This document shows, one piece after another, positions 38,466 to 47,499 of a stretch of DNA of 64,000 bases; position 1 is the stretch's first letter; each line of letters begins with the position of its first letter. The notes under the pieces were generated by a model, which was not told the origin of the DNA, ran no database searches, and was given only the letters and a program-made list of their open reading frames with translations. Source of the stretch: Saccharopolyspora elongata (GTDB lineage Bacteria; Actinomycetota; Actinomycetes; Mycobacteriales; Pseudonocardiaceae); assembly GCF_004348985.1 (NCBI RefSeq), contig NZ_SMKW01000004.1:124001-188000 (forward strand). The letters are read 5' to 3'. A program made the position numbers and the translations under genes.

Positions 38466-39398
38466 ATGGGGGCGATCGGGGTGGAGTTCCGCGAGTTGGA
38501 GACCTTCCTGGTGCTGACGGAGGAACTGCACTTCGGGCGCACCGCCGAACGGCTACACGTGTCTCCGCCGCGGGTCACCCAGAACCTCCAGTCCCTGGAA
38601 CGCCGCATCGGGGGAAGGCTGTTCGACCGCACCAGCCGCCGCGTCGCACTCACCCCGCTGGGCAAGCAGTTCTGGCAGGACGTCAAGGACGCCTACCGGC
38701 AGCTGGACCGCGCGGTCGAACGGGCTTCCGCCACTGCGCGCGGCATCGAGGGCGTCCTCCACGTCGGCTTCCTCGGCTCCGGTGCCAACGAGTGGACCGC
38801 CGAGCTGGTGACCGAGTTCCGCACCCAGCACCCCGGCTGCGAGCTGCGGATGACCGAGGTGCACTGCGCCGACCCGCTCGGCCCGCTGCGCATCGGCGAC
38901 GTGGACGCGCTGATCACCAGGTTGCCCGTGGCGGAGCCGGACCTGACGGTGGGGCCGGTGCTGCTGTCGGAACCGAGGATGCTCGCGGTCCCGGTCGGTC
39001 ACCCGTTCGCCGGGCGTTCCTCGGTGTCGGTGGAGGACCTGGCCCGGGTGGAGGTCATCGACGTGGTGGGCCCGGCACCGGACTACTGGTGGGAGTTCCA
39101 CGTCCCGACCACGACGCCGGGCGGCCGGCCGATCAACCGCCGCCAGGCCGTGCGCACCTTCCAGGAGCTGCTGACCGCGATCGCCAACGGGCAGGGCGTG
39201 TCGCCCGTGGTCGAATCGGTGTCCCGGTACTACGCGCGTCCGGACATCGCGCTCGTGCCGCTGCGCGGCATGCCGGACTCAGAGGTTGCGCTGGTGTGGC
39301 GCACGGCGGGGGAAACGGCTCGGGTGCGGGCGTTCGCAGAAGCCGCCGAGCGCGTTGTGATCAGTCACGACGACGAGAAGGCGCTCCGATTGGCGTGA
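38466..39398 (+). CDS. LysR-family transcriptional regulator
   Basis: A 310-residue LTTR. The winged helix at ~8-65 reads ELETFLVLTEELHFGRTAER then VSPPRVTQNLQSLERRIGG.LF.RTSR. Residues ~95-300 form the two-lobed effector-binding domain (VLHVGFLGSGANEW start). It is divergent from the MFS exporter and is its likely regulator, responding to an exported small molecule. ATG 38466 is followed in frame by GTG 38481 (VEFRELETF), which is closer to the usual start of the domain and an alternative. Confidence 0.9.
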   Translation: MGAIGVEFRELETFLVLTEELHFGRTAERLHVSPPRVTQNLQSLERRIGGRLFDRTSRRVALTPLGKQFWQDVKDAYRQLDRAVERASATARGIEGVLHVGFLGSGANEWTAELVTEFRTQHPGCELRMTEVHCADPLGPLRIGDVDALITRLPVAEPDLTVGPVLLSEPRMLAVPVGHPFAGRSSVSVEDLARVEVIDVVGPAPDYWWEFHVPTTTPGGRPINRRQAVRTFQELLTAIANGQGVSPVVESVSRYYARPDIALVPLRGMPDSEVALVWRTAGETARVRAFAEAAERVVISHDDEKALRLA

Positions 39399-39401
39399 CA
39401 C

Positions 39402-39538
39402 TTGGACGGATTCCGATTCGACCTGGCCGGCGGACTCACCCGTGGTGCGGACGGGCCGGTGCTGGAACAGCCGCCGGTGCTGTGGGAATCGAACCGTCCG
39501 GAATGCTCAGCGAAACCAAGCTCATCGCTGAGCGGTAG
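39402..39538 (+). pseudogene. tiny GlgX (glycogen debranching enzyme) remnant
   Basis: Frame 39402 encodes DGFRFDLAGGLTRGADGP then PPVLWE, which matches the catalytic-core region of actinobacterial GlgX. A one-base loss after the Trp-Glu moves the similarity to the next frame, where IEPSGMLSETKLIAE continues and ends at TAG 39536-39538. Only about 45 codons of a ~700-codon gene remain. Identification rests on DGFRFDLA and TKLIAE. Confidence 0.55.
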
Positions 39539-39559
39539 CCGGAACAGTGCTCGCCGGTG

Positions 39560-40510
39560 TCAGCTGGTCATGCCGCCGGCGAACGGCATCGCCTGCCAGT
39601 GGGCGACGGCAGGCTTCAGGTACTCCTCCAACACGGGCAGTTGCGGCACGAGCGTGAGGGTGGCGATGACCCGCAGCATCCCCACGGCGTTCACGAACTT
39701 CATGACTTCGTCGTTCAACGGCCGCAGGCCGTTGCGCTGCGCGCCGCGGTTGTAGGCGGCTTCGAGGTCGGGGCCGAGCGCGGCCAGGTCCCACTCGACG
39801 GGGCCCAGCGTGACCAGTTCGAAGTCGGCGAAGAGGTGCCCGGCCACCCCGGCGAAGATGTTCGCGGGCGGGGAGTCGCCGTGGATGGGCTGGAGGTCGA
39901 CCCCGGGGAACGCCCCTTCGAACGCGGCGCGCGAGCTGACCAGCGGTTCCAGGACCTGCCACTCCCGGCTTGCGCGATCGAGCTCGGCCGGACCGATGAG
40001 GTCGGGGCGCTTTTCCAGCAGGGCAAGGCTTTCCGCGACGAACTGCGGTTCGGCCGAGGACAGGAACGACAGCGGGCCCGGGTATGCGCGCAGCGCGGCG
40101 TGCAGGTCGGCGGCGAGCTCGGAGTTCGCCACGTAGTCAGGTTCCCCGTCCTGGGCCTCCTCGACGAACTGCCAGAACGTCATCGAGAACCCGTCGCGCT
40201 GAACGGGTTCCCGGGGCACGAGGGGGCTGGGCGGGATCACGGGCGTTCCCTGATCTGCGAGCCACCGCGTCACATCCAGTTCCGCCTGCTGGCGGCGCAC
40301 CAGGGAGTCGAGCCCGGTGTTGTGCGGCAGCACGGTGGGAATCCGGGCCACGACCGGTGCGGGCGCGAGGTGGACGACGACGGAGAACAGGTCGTGGAGC
40401 ACCCGGGCATCGGTCACGGTGAGCCCCAGGTCGCGTCCCGCCCCGACGGCCGCGTCGACTGCGGCGGAGGTGCGGTGGGCGATCTGCTGCGGCGACGCGA
40501 ACTCGGTCAT
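39560..40510 (-). CDS. aminoglycoside phosphotransferase (APH) family kinase
   Basis: A 316-residue protein starting at ATG 40510 (MTEFASPQQ); the frame runs further upstream but that part is out of register with the family. The Brenner-type catalytic loop reads HGDSPPANIF (His-Gly-Asp, Asn) and the metal-binding segment is DFELVTLGPVEWDLA. These are APH/choline-kinase-fold features. Phosphorylation of an aminoglycoside is possible, but many actinomycete members act on other alcohols such as homoserine, sugars or macrolides. No resistance partner is adjacent. It stands alone next to a GGTTCC/GGAACC inverted repeat. Confidence 0.82.
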   Translation of the reverse strand: MTEFASPQQIAHRTSAAVDAAVGAGRDLGLTVTDARVLHDLFSVVVHLAPAPVVARIPTVLPHNTGLDSLVRRQQAELDVTRWLADQGTPVIPPSPLVPREPVQRDGFSMTFWQFVEEAQDGEPDYVANSELAADLHAALRAYPGPLSFLSSAEPQFVAESLALLEKRPDLIGPAELDRASREWQVLEPLVSSRAAFEGAFPGVDLQPIHGDSPPANIFAGVAGHLFADFELVTLGPVEWDLAALGPDLEAAYNRGAQRNGLRPLNDEVMKFVNAVGMLRVIATLTLVPQLPVLEEYLKPAVAHWQAMPFAGGMTS

Positions 40511-40551
40511 GGGCCCGATTGTTCCATTTCGCACGGCCGCCAGGTGACGGT

Positions 40552-40570
40552 GGTTCCGCGGGCGGGAACC
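40552..40570. promoter_or_regulatory. GGTTCC-N7-GGAACC inverted repeat
   Basis: GGTTCC (40552-40557) and GGAACC (40565-40570) are perfect inverted half-sites in the 76-base divergent gap between the APH-like gene and the small membrane protein. A plausible operator; no regulator is next to it. Confidence 0.4.
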
Positions 40571-40586
40571 GGGCTGCCGCACGAAG

Positions 40587-40763
40587 GTGTCCACCACGTA
40601 CCTGACCGGCACGCTCCTGCTGGCGGTGGTGGCCGGTGCCGCGGCGGGCGGGATCCTGCTGCTCGCGTTGCCGCTGCTACCGCTGGCGGCCCTGGCGGTC
40701 GTCATCGGCGTCGCGGCGCTCCACCACCGTGCGGTCCGGCGATCCGGCCGCGCGGAGGAGTGA
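40587..40763 (+). CDS. very small two-helix membrane protein
   Basis: A 58-residue ORF from GTG 40587 to TGA 40761-40763. Two hydrophobic segments (LTGTLLLAVVAGAAAGG and ILLLALPLLPLAALAVVIGV) are followed by a basic tail (HHRAVRRSGRAEE). ACGAAG just before GTG is a weak ribosome-binding site. It is not assigned to a family. Strong amphipathic/hydrophobic composition and third-position GC support coding; translation is unproven. Confidence 0.5.
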   Translation: MSTTYLTGTLLLAVVAGAAAGGILLLALPLLPLAALAVVIGVAALHHRAVRRSGRAEE

Positions 40764-40849
40764 TCCGCTGGTGTCCACAGTGGCCAGTTGATCGGATCGT
40801 CCGGTCGGGTGCAGGCCGTGGCAATTTCGCCGTCCGGTTGCGACGCGGG

Positions 40850-41257
40850 TTACCGCGGCCGGTCGGCGCGCCATTCCGGGTCGGTCGCTGGAACCTCGTC
40901 GCCCGGCGCGGCTTCACGGTGCCAGAACCACTCGACGACACCTCGCGCACGCCGCACACCGACCGCGGTCGTCCGGTTCCGGCCGTCGACACCTGCCGTC
41001 GTGAGGGCTTCCTCCAGATGGATCTCGGTGAGCGACAACGCGCTCAGCCCGGCCGTGGCACCCGGAGTCCGGTCCAATTCGTCCAGGTACCGGGTCAGCA
41101 GGTGGCCGGGCAGGCTCAGCCGAGGCCGGAACGGCAGCGGGGTGCCGCCGTGTGCGGTCACGCGGTAGTTTCCGGGGCCGCCGGCTTCGACCGCGAATCC
41201 CCGCTCCCGGAGGGAGCGCACCAACGCCGTTTCGGGGTCGGGACGATCAGTGGTCAC
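40850..41257 (-). CDS. small protein of unknown function
   Basis: A 135-residue soluble protein from GTG 41257. LRERGFAVEAGGPGNYRVTA, then LPGHLLTRYLDELDR and a C-terminal VEWFWHREAAPGDE. The first part looks like a short alpha/beta domain; no known catalytic motif is visible. No family assignment. It neighbours a small membrane protein and a nucleotidyltransferase-like gene without clear operon structure. Confidence 0.55.
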   Translation of the reverse strand: MTTDRPDPETALVRSLRERGFAVEAGGPGNYRVTAHGGTPLPFRPRLSLPGHLLTRYLDELDRTPGATAGLSALSLTEIHLEEALTTAGVDGRNRTTAVGVRRARGVVEWFWHREAAPGDEVPATDPEWRADRPR

Positions 41258-41470
41258 CGGACAACCCTATCGCCGCCGGCACCGATGGCCATGCGATTGC
41301 ACAGGACGTAGGTCATCCGGGGCACCAAGCTGCGGCCGTCCAGCCCTTCGGCTGCTGTGCAATAGCAGTGGCGGCAGACGTCCTCTGCGAGTACACCGCG
41401 GGAGATTAGCCCGGGCCTCCAAGCCGCCTGCCGTGTGAGGAGGTGGTGCGCGCCCGGCAGAATCCGGGGC

Positions 41471-42058
41471 ATGACGACGGAACGCCTTTTGGAGCAGCAG
41501 GAACTCATCAACGGCGAGGCTCGCCGGGTGGCCGCCGAGCTCGACCTGATGGCCGTTCTCAGCGCGGTCGGTGAGCCGGTGCAGGTCGGCAGCTCGGCCC
41601 TGGGGGTCATGGTGCGGCGGGATCTCGACGTCACCGTCGTCTGCCGGGAACTGGACCGGGACGTCCACCTGGCCGTCGCGCGCATCGGCGCGGAACTCGC
41701 GGTGCTGGAACGGGTCCGGGAGGTCCGGTTCCGCGACGACACCGGGATGTGGAACACCGACCCCCGCTACCCGGACGGCCTGTACCTGGGCGTTTCCTAC
41801 CGGGCCCTGGACGGCGCGGACTGGACGCTGGACATCTGGTTCGTCGATCGTCCCGACCGGCAACCGGACCTCGAACACCTGCGAACCCTCGCGCCCAGGC
41901 TCGACGACGACCACCGGGCCCTGGTGCTGGCCATCAAGGAAGAACTCGCGAGGAGACCGGCCGACGGCGTCGCCAGCTACGAGGTGTACCGGGCCGTGCT
42001 GGACCACGGCGTGACCACTGCGGAGGAATTCGACACCTGGCGAGATGACCAGCGATGA
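41471..42058 (+). CDS. nucleotidyltransferase-fold protein
   Basis: A 195-residue protein from ATG 41471 (an in-frame GTG at 41435 is less likely). The motif VGSSALGVMVRRDLDVTVVC fits the pol-beta-type nucleotidyltransferase pattern (G-S...D-x-D), with a third acidic position perhaps in WTLDIWFVD. Members modify RNA, antibiotics or proteins, but many actinomycete relatives of this length have no known role. It is convergent with the broken amidohydrolase gene. Confidence 0.6.
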   Translation: MTTERLLEQQELINGEARRVAAELDLMAVLSAVGEPVQVGSSALGVMVRRDLDVTVVCRELDRDVHLAVARIGAELAVLERVREVRFRDDTGMWNTDPRYPDGLYLGVSYRALDGADWTLDIWFVDRPDRQPDLEHLRTLAPRLDDDHRALVLAIKEELARRPADGVASYEVYRAVLDHGVTTAEEFDTWRDDQR

Positions 42059-42109
42059 CACCGGCGTCGGGGTGGACGGGCCGCCCACCCCCTGCCGCTT
42101 CGCCGAACG

Positions 42110-43388
42110 TCAAGCGGTTCGCGAGGCCGCGGCCACGCCGGTCGTCGCGGCGGTGGTGAGGTCCTTGACGACCACACCGTCCTTGACGACGAGTTCGATG
42201 GCATCCGGGTCGGCGAGGGCGGCGATGTCGGTCAGCGGGTCGACCGACACGGCCACGAGGTCGGCGATCTTGCCGACCTCCAGCGTGCCCAGTTCGCCGG
42301 CGAGCCCCAGCAGCCGCGCCGCGTTGGCGGTGCCGGCGACGATGGCGTCCGACGGGGACATGCCCAGGTCCACCAGGTGTGCCAGTTCGAGCAGGTTGCG
42401 CGCGTGCGGGCAGACGCCGGCATCGGTGCCGAGCGCGACCTGGACCCCGGCCTGGATGGCCCTGGCGAGGTTCTCGCGGGCGATCTCCGACCACCGCACC
42501 TTCTTCTCGTACAGGTACGGCGGCACGAGCGCCGGATCCGGTACCCGCAGGGCAGCGCTGAGCGTCGGAACCAGGAAGGTGCCCTTGTCGAGCATCAGTT
42601 CAATGCCCTCGTCGTCGATCTCGTAGCCGTGCTCGACGCTGTCGACGCCGCCGCGGATCGCCGCCAGGATGCCTGCAGTGCCCTGCGCGTGCGCGGCGAT
42701 CTGGCGGGGTCGCGAATGGCGTTCGAGCTCGGCGCGGATCAGCGCGATCTGGTGCTCGGTGATCCCGAGGTCGTCCGGCTGGTCCGTCGGGCTCGACACC
42801 CCGCCGGTGGTGCAGACCTTGATGATGTCGGCGCCGGAGCGGATCAGGGTGCGCACCGTGGTGAGCACTTCCTCGTCGGTATCGGCGACGCAGAGGCTCG
42901 GAACGTTCACCAGCGGCATCACCTTGCCGTTGGGCAGGGTCAGGTCGGCGTGGCCGCCGGTCGGCGAGATCACCTGGACCGCGATCCGGGCCCGGGGGGC
43001 CGGTGATCAGCCCGTCGTCGAGGGCGCGCTGCATCCCGTGGTCGAGCCCGCCGAGATCGCGGATCGTGGTGATGCCCGCGTCCAGCGTCTGGCGCAGCCG
43101 CCGGGCGGTCTTGAGCGTCGCGTAGCTCCCGGCGTCGGACACCACGTTCCGCGCGTTCTCCTCGACCGCGATGGTGGCGTGCACGTGGGTGTCGAAGAAG
43201 CCGGGCAGCACGGTGCGGCCACCCCCGTCGACCGTCCGGACCGGCGTGACCTCGGCGTGCTCGCGCCGGGGACCGACGTAGGTCAACCGTCCGTCCGCCG
43301 CAACGACCTCGCCGTCCTCTACGGGGGAGCCGCCGGTGCCGTCGATGATCCGTACGTTGGTCAACCGGATCGTTCCGCCGTGACTCAT
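42110..43388 (-). pseudogene. binuclear-metal amidohydrolase gene interrupted by a one-base frameshift
   Basis: Start ATG 43388 has AGGA upstream. The N-terminal frame (43388 to ~43000) carries the metal motif DTHVH and runs to GLITGP. At a run of six G (plus strand 42994-42999) the frame breaks; one base fewer would read GLITGPRARIAVQVISPTGG and join the downstream frame (42973-42110). That frame holds the carboxylated-Lys candidate (IIKVCTTGG), HAQG, VEHGYE and GTDAG. The combined ~425-residue protein would be a prolidase/carnosinase-like amidohydrolase, fitting the M20 and AbgT neighbours. Either a true pseudogene or a homopolymer sequencing error. Confidence 0.8.
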
Positions 43389-43415
43389 GGTTCCTCGCTC
43401 TCGCTCGATTTCCTC

Positions 43416-43462
43416 GGCAGGCGCCGGAATCGCGGGCATCCCCGTCGATTCCGGCGCCTGCC
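43416..43462 (-). terminator. 17-bp hairpin between M20 and amidohydrolase genes
   Basis: A perfect 17-bp stem (43416-43432 with 43446-43462) and a 13-base loop, located between the M20 stop (43480) and the amidohydrolase start (43388). It could terminate or reduce transcription inside the operon, or stabilise the upstream mRNA. There is no T-tract. Confidence 0.7.
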
Positions 43463-43479
43463 ACGTGGCTGCCTTCCGG

Positions 43480-44688
43480 TCACTCCTGGGCGAACGCCTC
43501 CTTCGCCTGCCGCAGCAGGTCAGGCTCGGTCAGCAGCTGGATGGTGGTGGTGGCCAGCAGCGTCGCTCCGTCCAAGGCGACCTGGTCGCCCGCCGCGGCA
43601 CCGGCCGCCTCGGCGGCTTCGTGGGTGTGCATGGTGACGCCGGGGACGAGCTCTAGGAGCGGGTGCGCCGACGGCACCACCTGGCTGACGTTGCCCATGT
43701 CGGTGGAGCCCCCGGCGCGGTTCGGCAGCTCCGCACCGGGTTCCCGGCCCATCGCGACGAGCGTGCCGGTGATGAGTTCGGCGAGCACGGCGTTGCTGCG
43801 CATGGCGGCGTAGGCAGGCGCGGACCGGCGGATCTCGACGTCCGTTCCGGTGGCCAGCGCGGCTCCGCGCGCGCAGTCGTGGACCGCGGGGACGAGCCGA
43901 TCGGTGAGGTAGCGGGTGTCGGGGGAGCGGACGAAGGCCCTGATCGCCGTGCGCTCCGGGATGATGTTGGGCGCCTGCCCGCCGTCGGTGATGATCGCGT
44001 GGACGCGGGATTCCGGGCGGATCTGCTGGCGCAGCAGGCCGATGGCGTTGAGCGCGAGGGTGGCGGCGTCCAGGGCGTTGCGCCCCTCGTGCGGGGTGTC
44101 GGCGGCGTGCGCGGGGACACCGGTGAACACGAATTCCACGGCCTCGCGCGCCAACGAGGGCATGTGGACGCGGTTCGCGCCGGTCGGGTGGACCATCATG
44201 GCGGCGTCCACTTCGGACAGCACGCCCGCCTCGATCAGGTAGGCCTTGCCGCCACCGCCTTCCTCGCCGGGGCTGCCGACCGCGAGGATCCGCGCGGCGG
44301 TGCCCGGGTGGTCGGCCAGCCAGCGCTTCGCGGCGATCGCGGCGCCGAGCCCGGCCGCGGCGATCGTGTTGTGCCCGCAGCCGTGCCCCAAGCCTTCCAG
44401 CGCGTCGTACTCCAGGAAGATCGCGACCGTCGGCAGGTGGCCTTCGTGGTCGCCGGCGTTGGTGAACTCGGCGACGAACGCGGTGTCGAGGTCCGCGACC
44501 CGCTCCCGGACGTCGAACCCGTGCGCGCTCAGCGAGTCGCGGAGCAGCTTCGCGGCGTGGTGCTCGGTGAAGCGGATCTCGGGCCGGTCGTGGATCCGGT
44601 GGCTGACGTCGAGGATCTCCGGTCGCAGCGCCTCGACCAGGCCGGTGACGGTGTCCAGCAGGGCGGTGCCGGAATCGTGGGTGGACAG
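43480..44688 (-). CDS. M20-family amidohydrolase (AbgB/PM20D2-like), probable CTG start
   Basis: The family-like reading frame extends well upstream of the first ATG/GTG/TTG (TTG 44391): HRIHDRPEIRFTEHHAA, TAFVAEFTNAG and FLEYDALEGLGHGCGHN are all in frame and conserved. An in-frame TAG precedes AGGAGG, and the only suitably placed codon is CTG 44688, five bases after AGGAGG. This gives 402 residues, normal for the family. Zinc motifs are HGCGH and GEEGGGGK. These enzymes hydrolyse p-aminobenzoyl-glutamate or N-acyl amino acids/dipeptides. It lies between an AbgT-type permease and a dipeptidase-like gene, supporting amide scavenging. Confidence 0.82.
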   Translation of the reverse strand: MSTHDSGTALLDTVTGLVEALRPEILDVSHRIHDRPEIRFTEHHAAKLLRDSLSAHGFDVRERVADLDTAFVAEFTNAGDHEGHLPTVAIFLEYDALEGLGHGCGHNTIAAAGLGAAIAAKRWLADHPGTAARILAVGSPGEEGGGGKAYLIEAGVLSEVDAAMMVHPTGANRVHMPSLAREAVEFVFTGVPAHAADTPHEGRNALDAATLALNAIGLLRQQIRPESRVHAIITDGGQAPNIIPERTAIRAFVRSPDTRYLTDRLVPAVHDCARGAALATGTDVEIRRSAPAYAAMRSNAVLAELITGTLVAMGREPGAELPNRAGGSTDMGNVSQVVPSAHPLLELVPGVTMHTHEAAEAAGAAAGDQVALDGATLLATTTIQLLTEPDLLRQAKEAFAQE

Positions 44689-44720
44689 GACTTCCTCCTA
44701 GATGGGTGGGGGGTGGGTGG

Positions 44721-46274
44721 TCAGCGTCCGATGTGGAACGTCTCGCCCGGCCCGATCGGGATGCCGAGCGCGGGCCACACGACGAAGAACAGCAGCCAGC
44801 TGGCGTAGAACGCGGCGGTGTAGGGCAGCATGAGCGAGAACAGCGTGCCCAAGCGCGCTTTCTTGTCGTAGCGCTGGATGAAGCCGAGCAGGATGGCGAT
44901 GTACGGGCTCAGCGGCACCATCATGTTGGTCGAGGAGTCCGCGATGCGGTAGGCGGCCTGGACGTAGGCCGGATTAACGCCCTGGAGCATGAACATCGGC
45001 ACGAACGTCGGCGCCTCCAGCGACCACAGCGCCGATCCGCTGGCGATGACCAGGCTCAACGCGGCGGTGAGCAGGCTGAATCCGACCAGCCCCAGGATGC
45101 CGCCGATGCCGAGGGACTTCAGCAGCGCGGCACCGTGGACCGCCAGCAGCAGGCCGAGGTTGGACCAGGTGAACCAGGCGATCGCCTGGGCCGCGACGAA
45201 GATCAGCACGAGGAAGCCGGAGAGTTCCTTGATCGACTTGCTCATCAGCGCGGGGATGTCGGAGGTGCTGGTGATCGTGCGGGCGGTGACGCCGTAGGCG
45301 ATGGCGGTGCTGACGAAGAACATCAGCAGGATCGGCACGATCCCCTCCAGCAGCGGGGACTTGAGCAGGCCGCCGGTTTCCGGATTGCGGAGCGGGGAAC
45401 CGGGCACGGCGGTGACGATCGCGACCGCGAGCAGGTACAGCACGGCGGTGATGCCGGCGTTGCGCAGGGCCTTGCCGTTCAGGGCGGGCTCCGCGGCCGG
45501 GCTTTCGGCGTCGTCGTCCGGATCGGGGGTGTAGGTGCCCAGCCTGGGCTCGATGATCTTCTCCGTGACGATCGTGCCGACGACCGCGAGCATGACCGCC
45601 GATGCGGGCATGAAGAAGTAGTTCGCCAGCGGCGACACGGTGGTTCCGGGTGCGACGATCCCGGCGGCCGCGGTGGTGATGCCGGACAGCAGCACGTCCG
45701 TGCTGGTGATCACGAAGTTCGCCGTGAACGCCGCGCCGGTGGCGGCGAAGCCGGCGGCGAGCCCGGCCAGCGGATGCCGGCCCATCTTGAGGAAGACCAT
45801 CGCCGCGAGCGGCGGAACGATGAGCGCCGAGGCGTCCGAGGCCAGGTGGCTGATGATGCCCACCAGCATCACCGTGAGCGTCACGTAGCGGGGCTTCACC
45901 CCGGCGAGCGCCCGGCGCAGGACCGCCTCGATGAGCCCGACCTGCTGGGCGAGGCCGATGCCGAGCATGAGCACCACGACCAGCGGCAGCGGCGGGAACT
46001 CCACGAAGTTCTTCAGCGCGCTGGTCACCACGTACGTCAGCCCCTCGCCGGAGAGGATGCTGTGGATCATGACCTGCTTGCCGGTCCCCGGGTGCACCAC
46101 CGACGCCCCGAGCCAGCCGGCCACGGCCGACACCGCGGCGATCAAGATCGACAGGTACACGAACAGCATGAACGGGTGGGGCAACGCGTTGCCGACCCGC
46201 TCCACGACGTTCAACGTCGCAGCCAGAGCCCTGCTGCCGGCTCCTGGCGTCGTTCTCACCTTGGTCCTCGCCAC
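44721..46274 (-). CDS. AbgT-family transporter
   Basis: A 517-residue membrane protein with about 12-13 hydrophobic helices. GTG 46274 is preferred: AGGGGA precedes it, while the upstream GTG 46313 adds an unlike leader. The AbgT pattern is clear: NALPHPFMLFVYLS, GIISHLASDASALIVPPLAA, FVITSTDVLLSG and DSSTNMMVPLSPY. E. coli AbgT imports p-aminobenzoyl-glutamate, and other members export sulfonamides. Here the M20 hydrolase begins 32 bases downstream, so import of an amide and its cleavage is the likely function. Probably controlled by the divergent AsnC-type regulator. Confidence 0.92.
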   Translation of the reverse strand: MARTKVRTTPGAGSRALAATLNVVERVGNALPHPFMLFVYLSILIAAVSAVAGWLGASVVHPGTGKQVMIHSILSGEGLTYVVTSALKNFVEFPPLPLVVVLMLGIGLAQQVGLIEAVLRRALAGVKPRYVTLTVMLVGIISHLASDASALIVPPLAAMVFLKMGRHPLAGLAAGFAATGAAFTANFVITSTDVLLSGITTAAAGIVAPGTTVSPLANYFFMPASAVMLAVVGTIVTEKIIEPRLGTYTPDPDDDAESPAAEPALNGKALRNAGITAVLYLLAVAIVTAVPGSPLRNPETGGLLKSPLLEGIVPILLMFFVSTAIAYGVTARTITSTSDIPALMSKSIKELSGFLVLIFVAAQAIAWFTWSNLGLLLAVHGAALLKSLGIGGILGLVGFSLLTAALSLVIASGSALWSLEAPTFVPMFMLQGVNPAYVQAAYRIADSSTNMMVPLSPYIAILLGFIQRYDKKARLGTLFSLMLPYTAAFYASWLLFFVVWPALGIPIGPGETFHIGR

Positions 46275-46377
46275 TGAGTCCCCTAGTACGTCCGGGTGGT
46301 CTTTGGTGCGCACATCCTGGGTACTGTTTTCGGCCGACCGGGCTAAGCTGCGGGAAAGTGGTTCTCAGGAAGATCGA

Positions 46378-47400
46378 ATGCGCGAACTTGCCAATCTCGA
46401 CGAACTGGATCTGGATCTGATCAGCGCCCTGCAGATCGCCCCGCGCGCTCCGTGGGCGCTGGTCGGCGAGGTGCTGCAGGTCGACGCGGCGACCGCGGCC
46501 CGGCGCTGGGAGCGCCTGAGCGAGGCCGGGGCGGTCTGGCTGACCTGCTATCCCGGCCCGTACTACCCGGAGCCGGTCTGCATGGCCTTCATCGAGGTCG
46601 ACTGCGCCCAGGGGCAGGTGCTGGCGGTGGCCGAGCAGGCCTCGCGGCTACCGGCCGTGGTCACCGCGGAGCACGTCACCGGCGGCCGCGACCTGTACTT
46701 CACGGTGATGGTCGGCGATCTCGGCGAGCTGACCGAGTTCCTGCTCGGCGACCTGCAGCGGATCCCGGGCGCGCAGACCACCCGGGTGCAGGTCGTCACG
46801 GAGCTGTACGCCCAGGGCGGTGACTGGAACCTCGGCGGGCTCGATGCCGCTCAGCAGGAGCGGATCAGGCGCTCGCGGCCCGGCGGCAAGGGCTTCTCGA
46901 TCCAGGCGCTCCGGCCGGTCGACCGAAACCTGCTGCGGTTGCTGGCGAATGCGCCGCGCGCGTCGTACACGGATCTCGCCAAGGGGGCGGGGATCAGCGT
47001 CAGCACGGCGCGCCGCCGCGTCGACGCGTTGCTGGCGTCCGGGATGGTCGGCATGCGCTGCGAGGTGTCCCGGGTGCTCGCCGAGGTCCCGATGTCGGCC
47101 ACGGTCTGGGCGAACGTGCCGCCCGCCGACCTGCCCGGCGCGGCCGCGCTGATCGCTTCGTTGCCCGAAACGAGGGTGTGCGCCGGGATCACCGGCGGCA
47201 TGGCGAACCTCTTGTTCAGCGTGTGGCTGCGCAGGCCGAAGGAGCTCCAGCTCATCGAGCGCCGGCTCGGCGACCTGTTCCCGCAGGTGAGCATCGTGGA
47301 CCGGGCACTCTGCCTGCGCCACGTGAAGCGCGCGGGGCGCCTGCTGCACGACGGCGACCTCGCCGGCGACATGGTCCCGCTGGCCATGTGGAACGACTGA
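46378..47400 (+). CDS. double-length Lrp/AsnC-family regulator
   Basis: A 340-residue protein from ATG 46378 behind CAGGAAG. It has two Lrp-type helix-turn-helix/ligand units: LDLDLISALQIAPRAPWALV...AATAARRWERL near the N-terminus, and DRNLLRLLANAPRASYTDLA...STARRRVDALLASG at ~180-225. Each is followed by an asparagine-binding-like RAM region (AFIEVDC..GQ, ATVWANVPP). Such two-unit proteins are common in actinomycetes. The divergent position beside the AbgT-M20-amidohydrolase operon suggests that it senses an amino acid or product and regulates that operon. Confidence 0.88.
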   Translation: MRELANLDELDLDLISALQIAPRAPWALVGEVLQVDAATAARRWERLSEAGAVWLTCYPGPYYPEPVCMAFIEVDCAQGQVLAVAEQASRLPAVVTAEHVTGGRDLYFTVMVGDLGELTEFLLGDLQRIPGAQTTRVQVVTELYAQGGDWNLGGLDAAQQERIRRSRPGGKGFSIQALRPVDRNLLRLLANAPRASYTDLAKGAGISVSTARRRVDALLASGMVGMRCEVSRVLAEVPMSATVWANVPPADLPGAAALIASLPETRVCAGITGGMANLLFSVWLRRPKELQLIERRLGDLFPQVSIVDRALCLRHVKRAGRLLHDGDLAGDMVPLAMWND

Positions 47401-47499
47401 TCACGCCCGCCATCACCCGGGTGCGCCTTGCCCTCGTCCGGTGGCCGCCCGCCCGCGCCACCCCGCAGATCCGTCCGGGCGCCGGCCTAGTTGGGTGCC

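Noticed and set aside
44706-46277. 523-codon plus-strand frame opposite the AbgT gene.
   Set aside because: Gln/His/Arg-rich antisense shadow with no family pattern.
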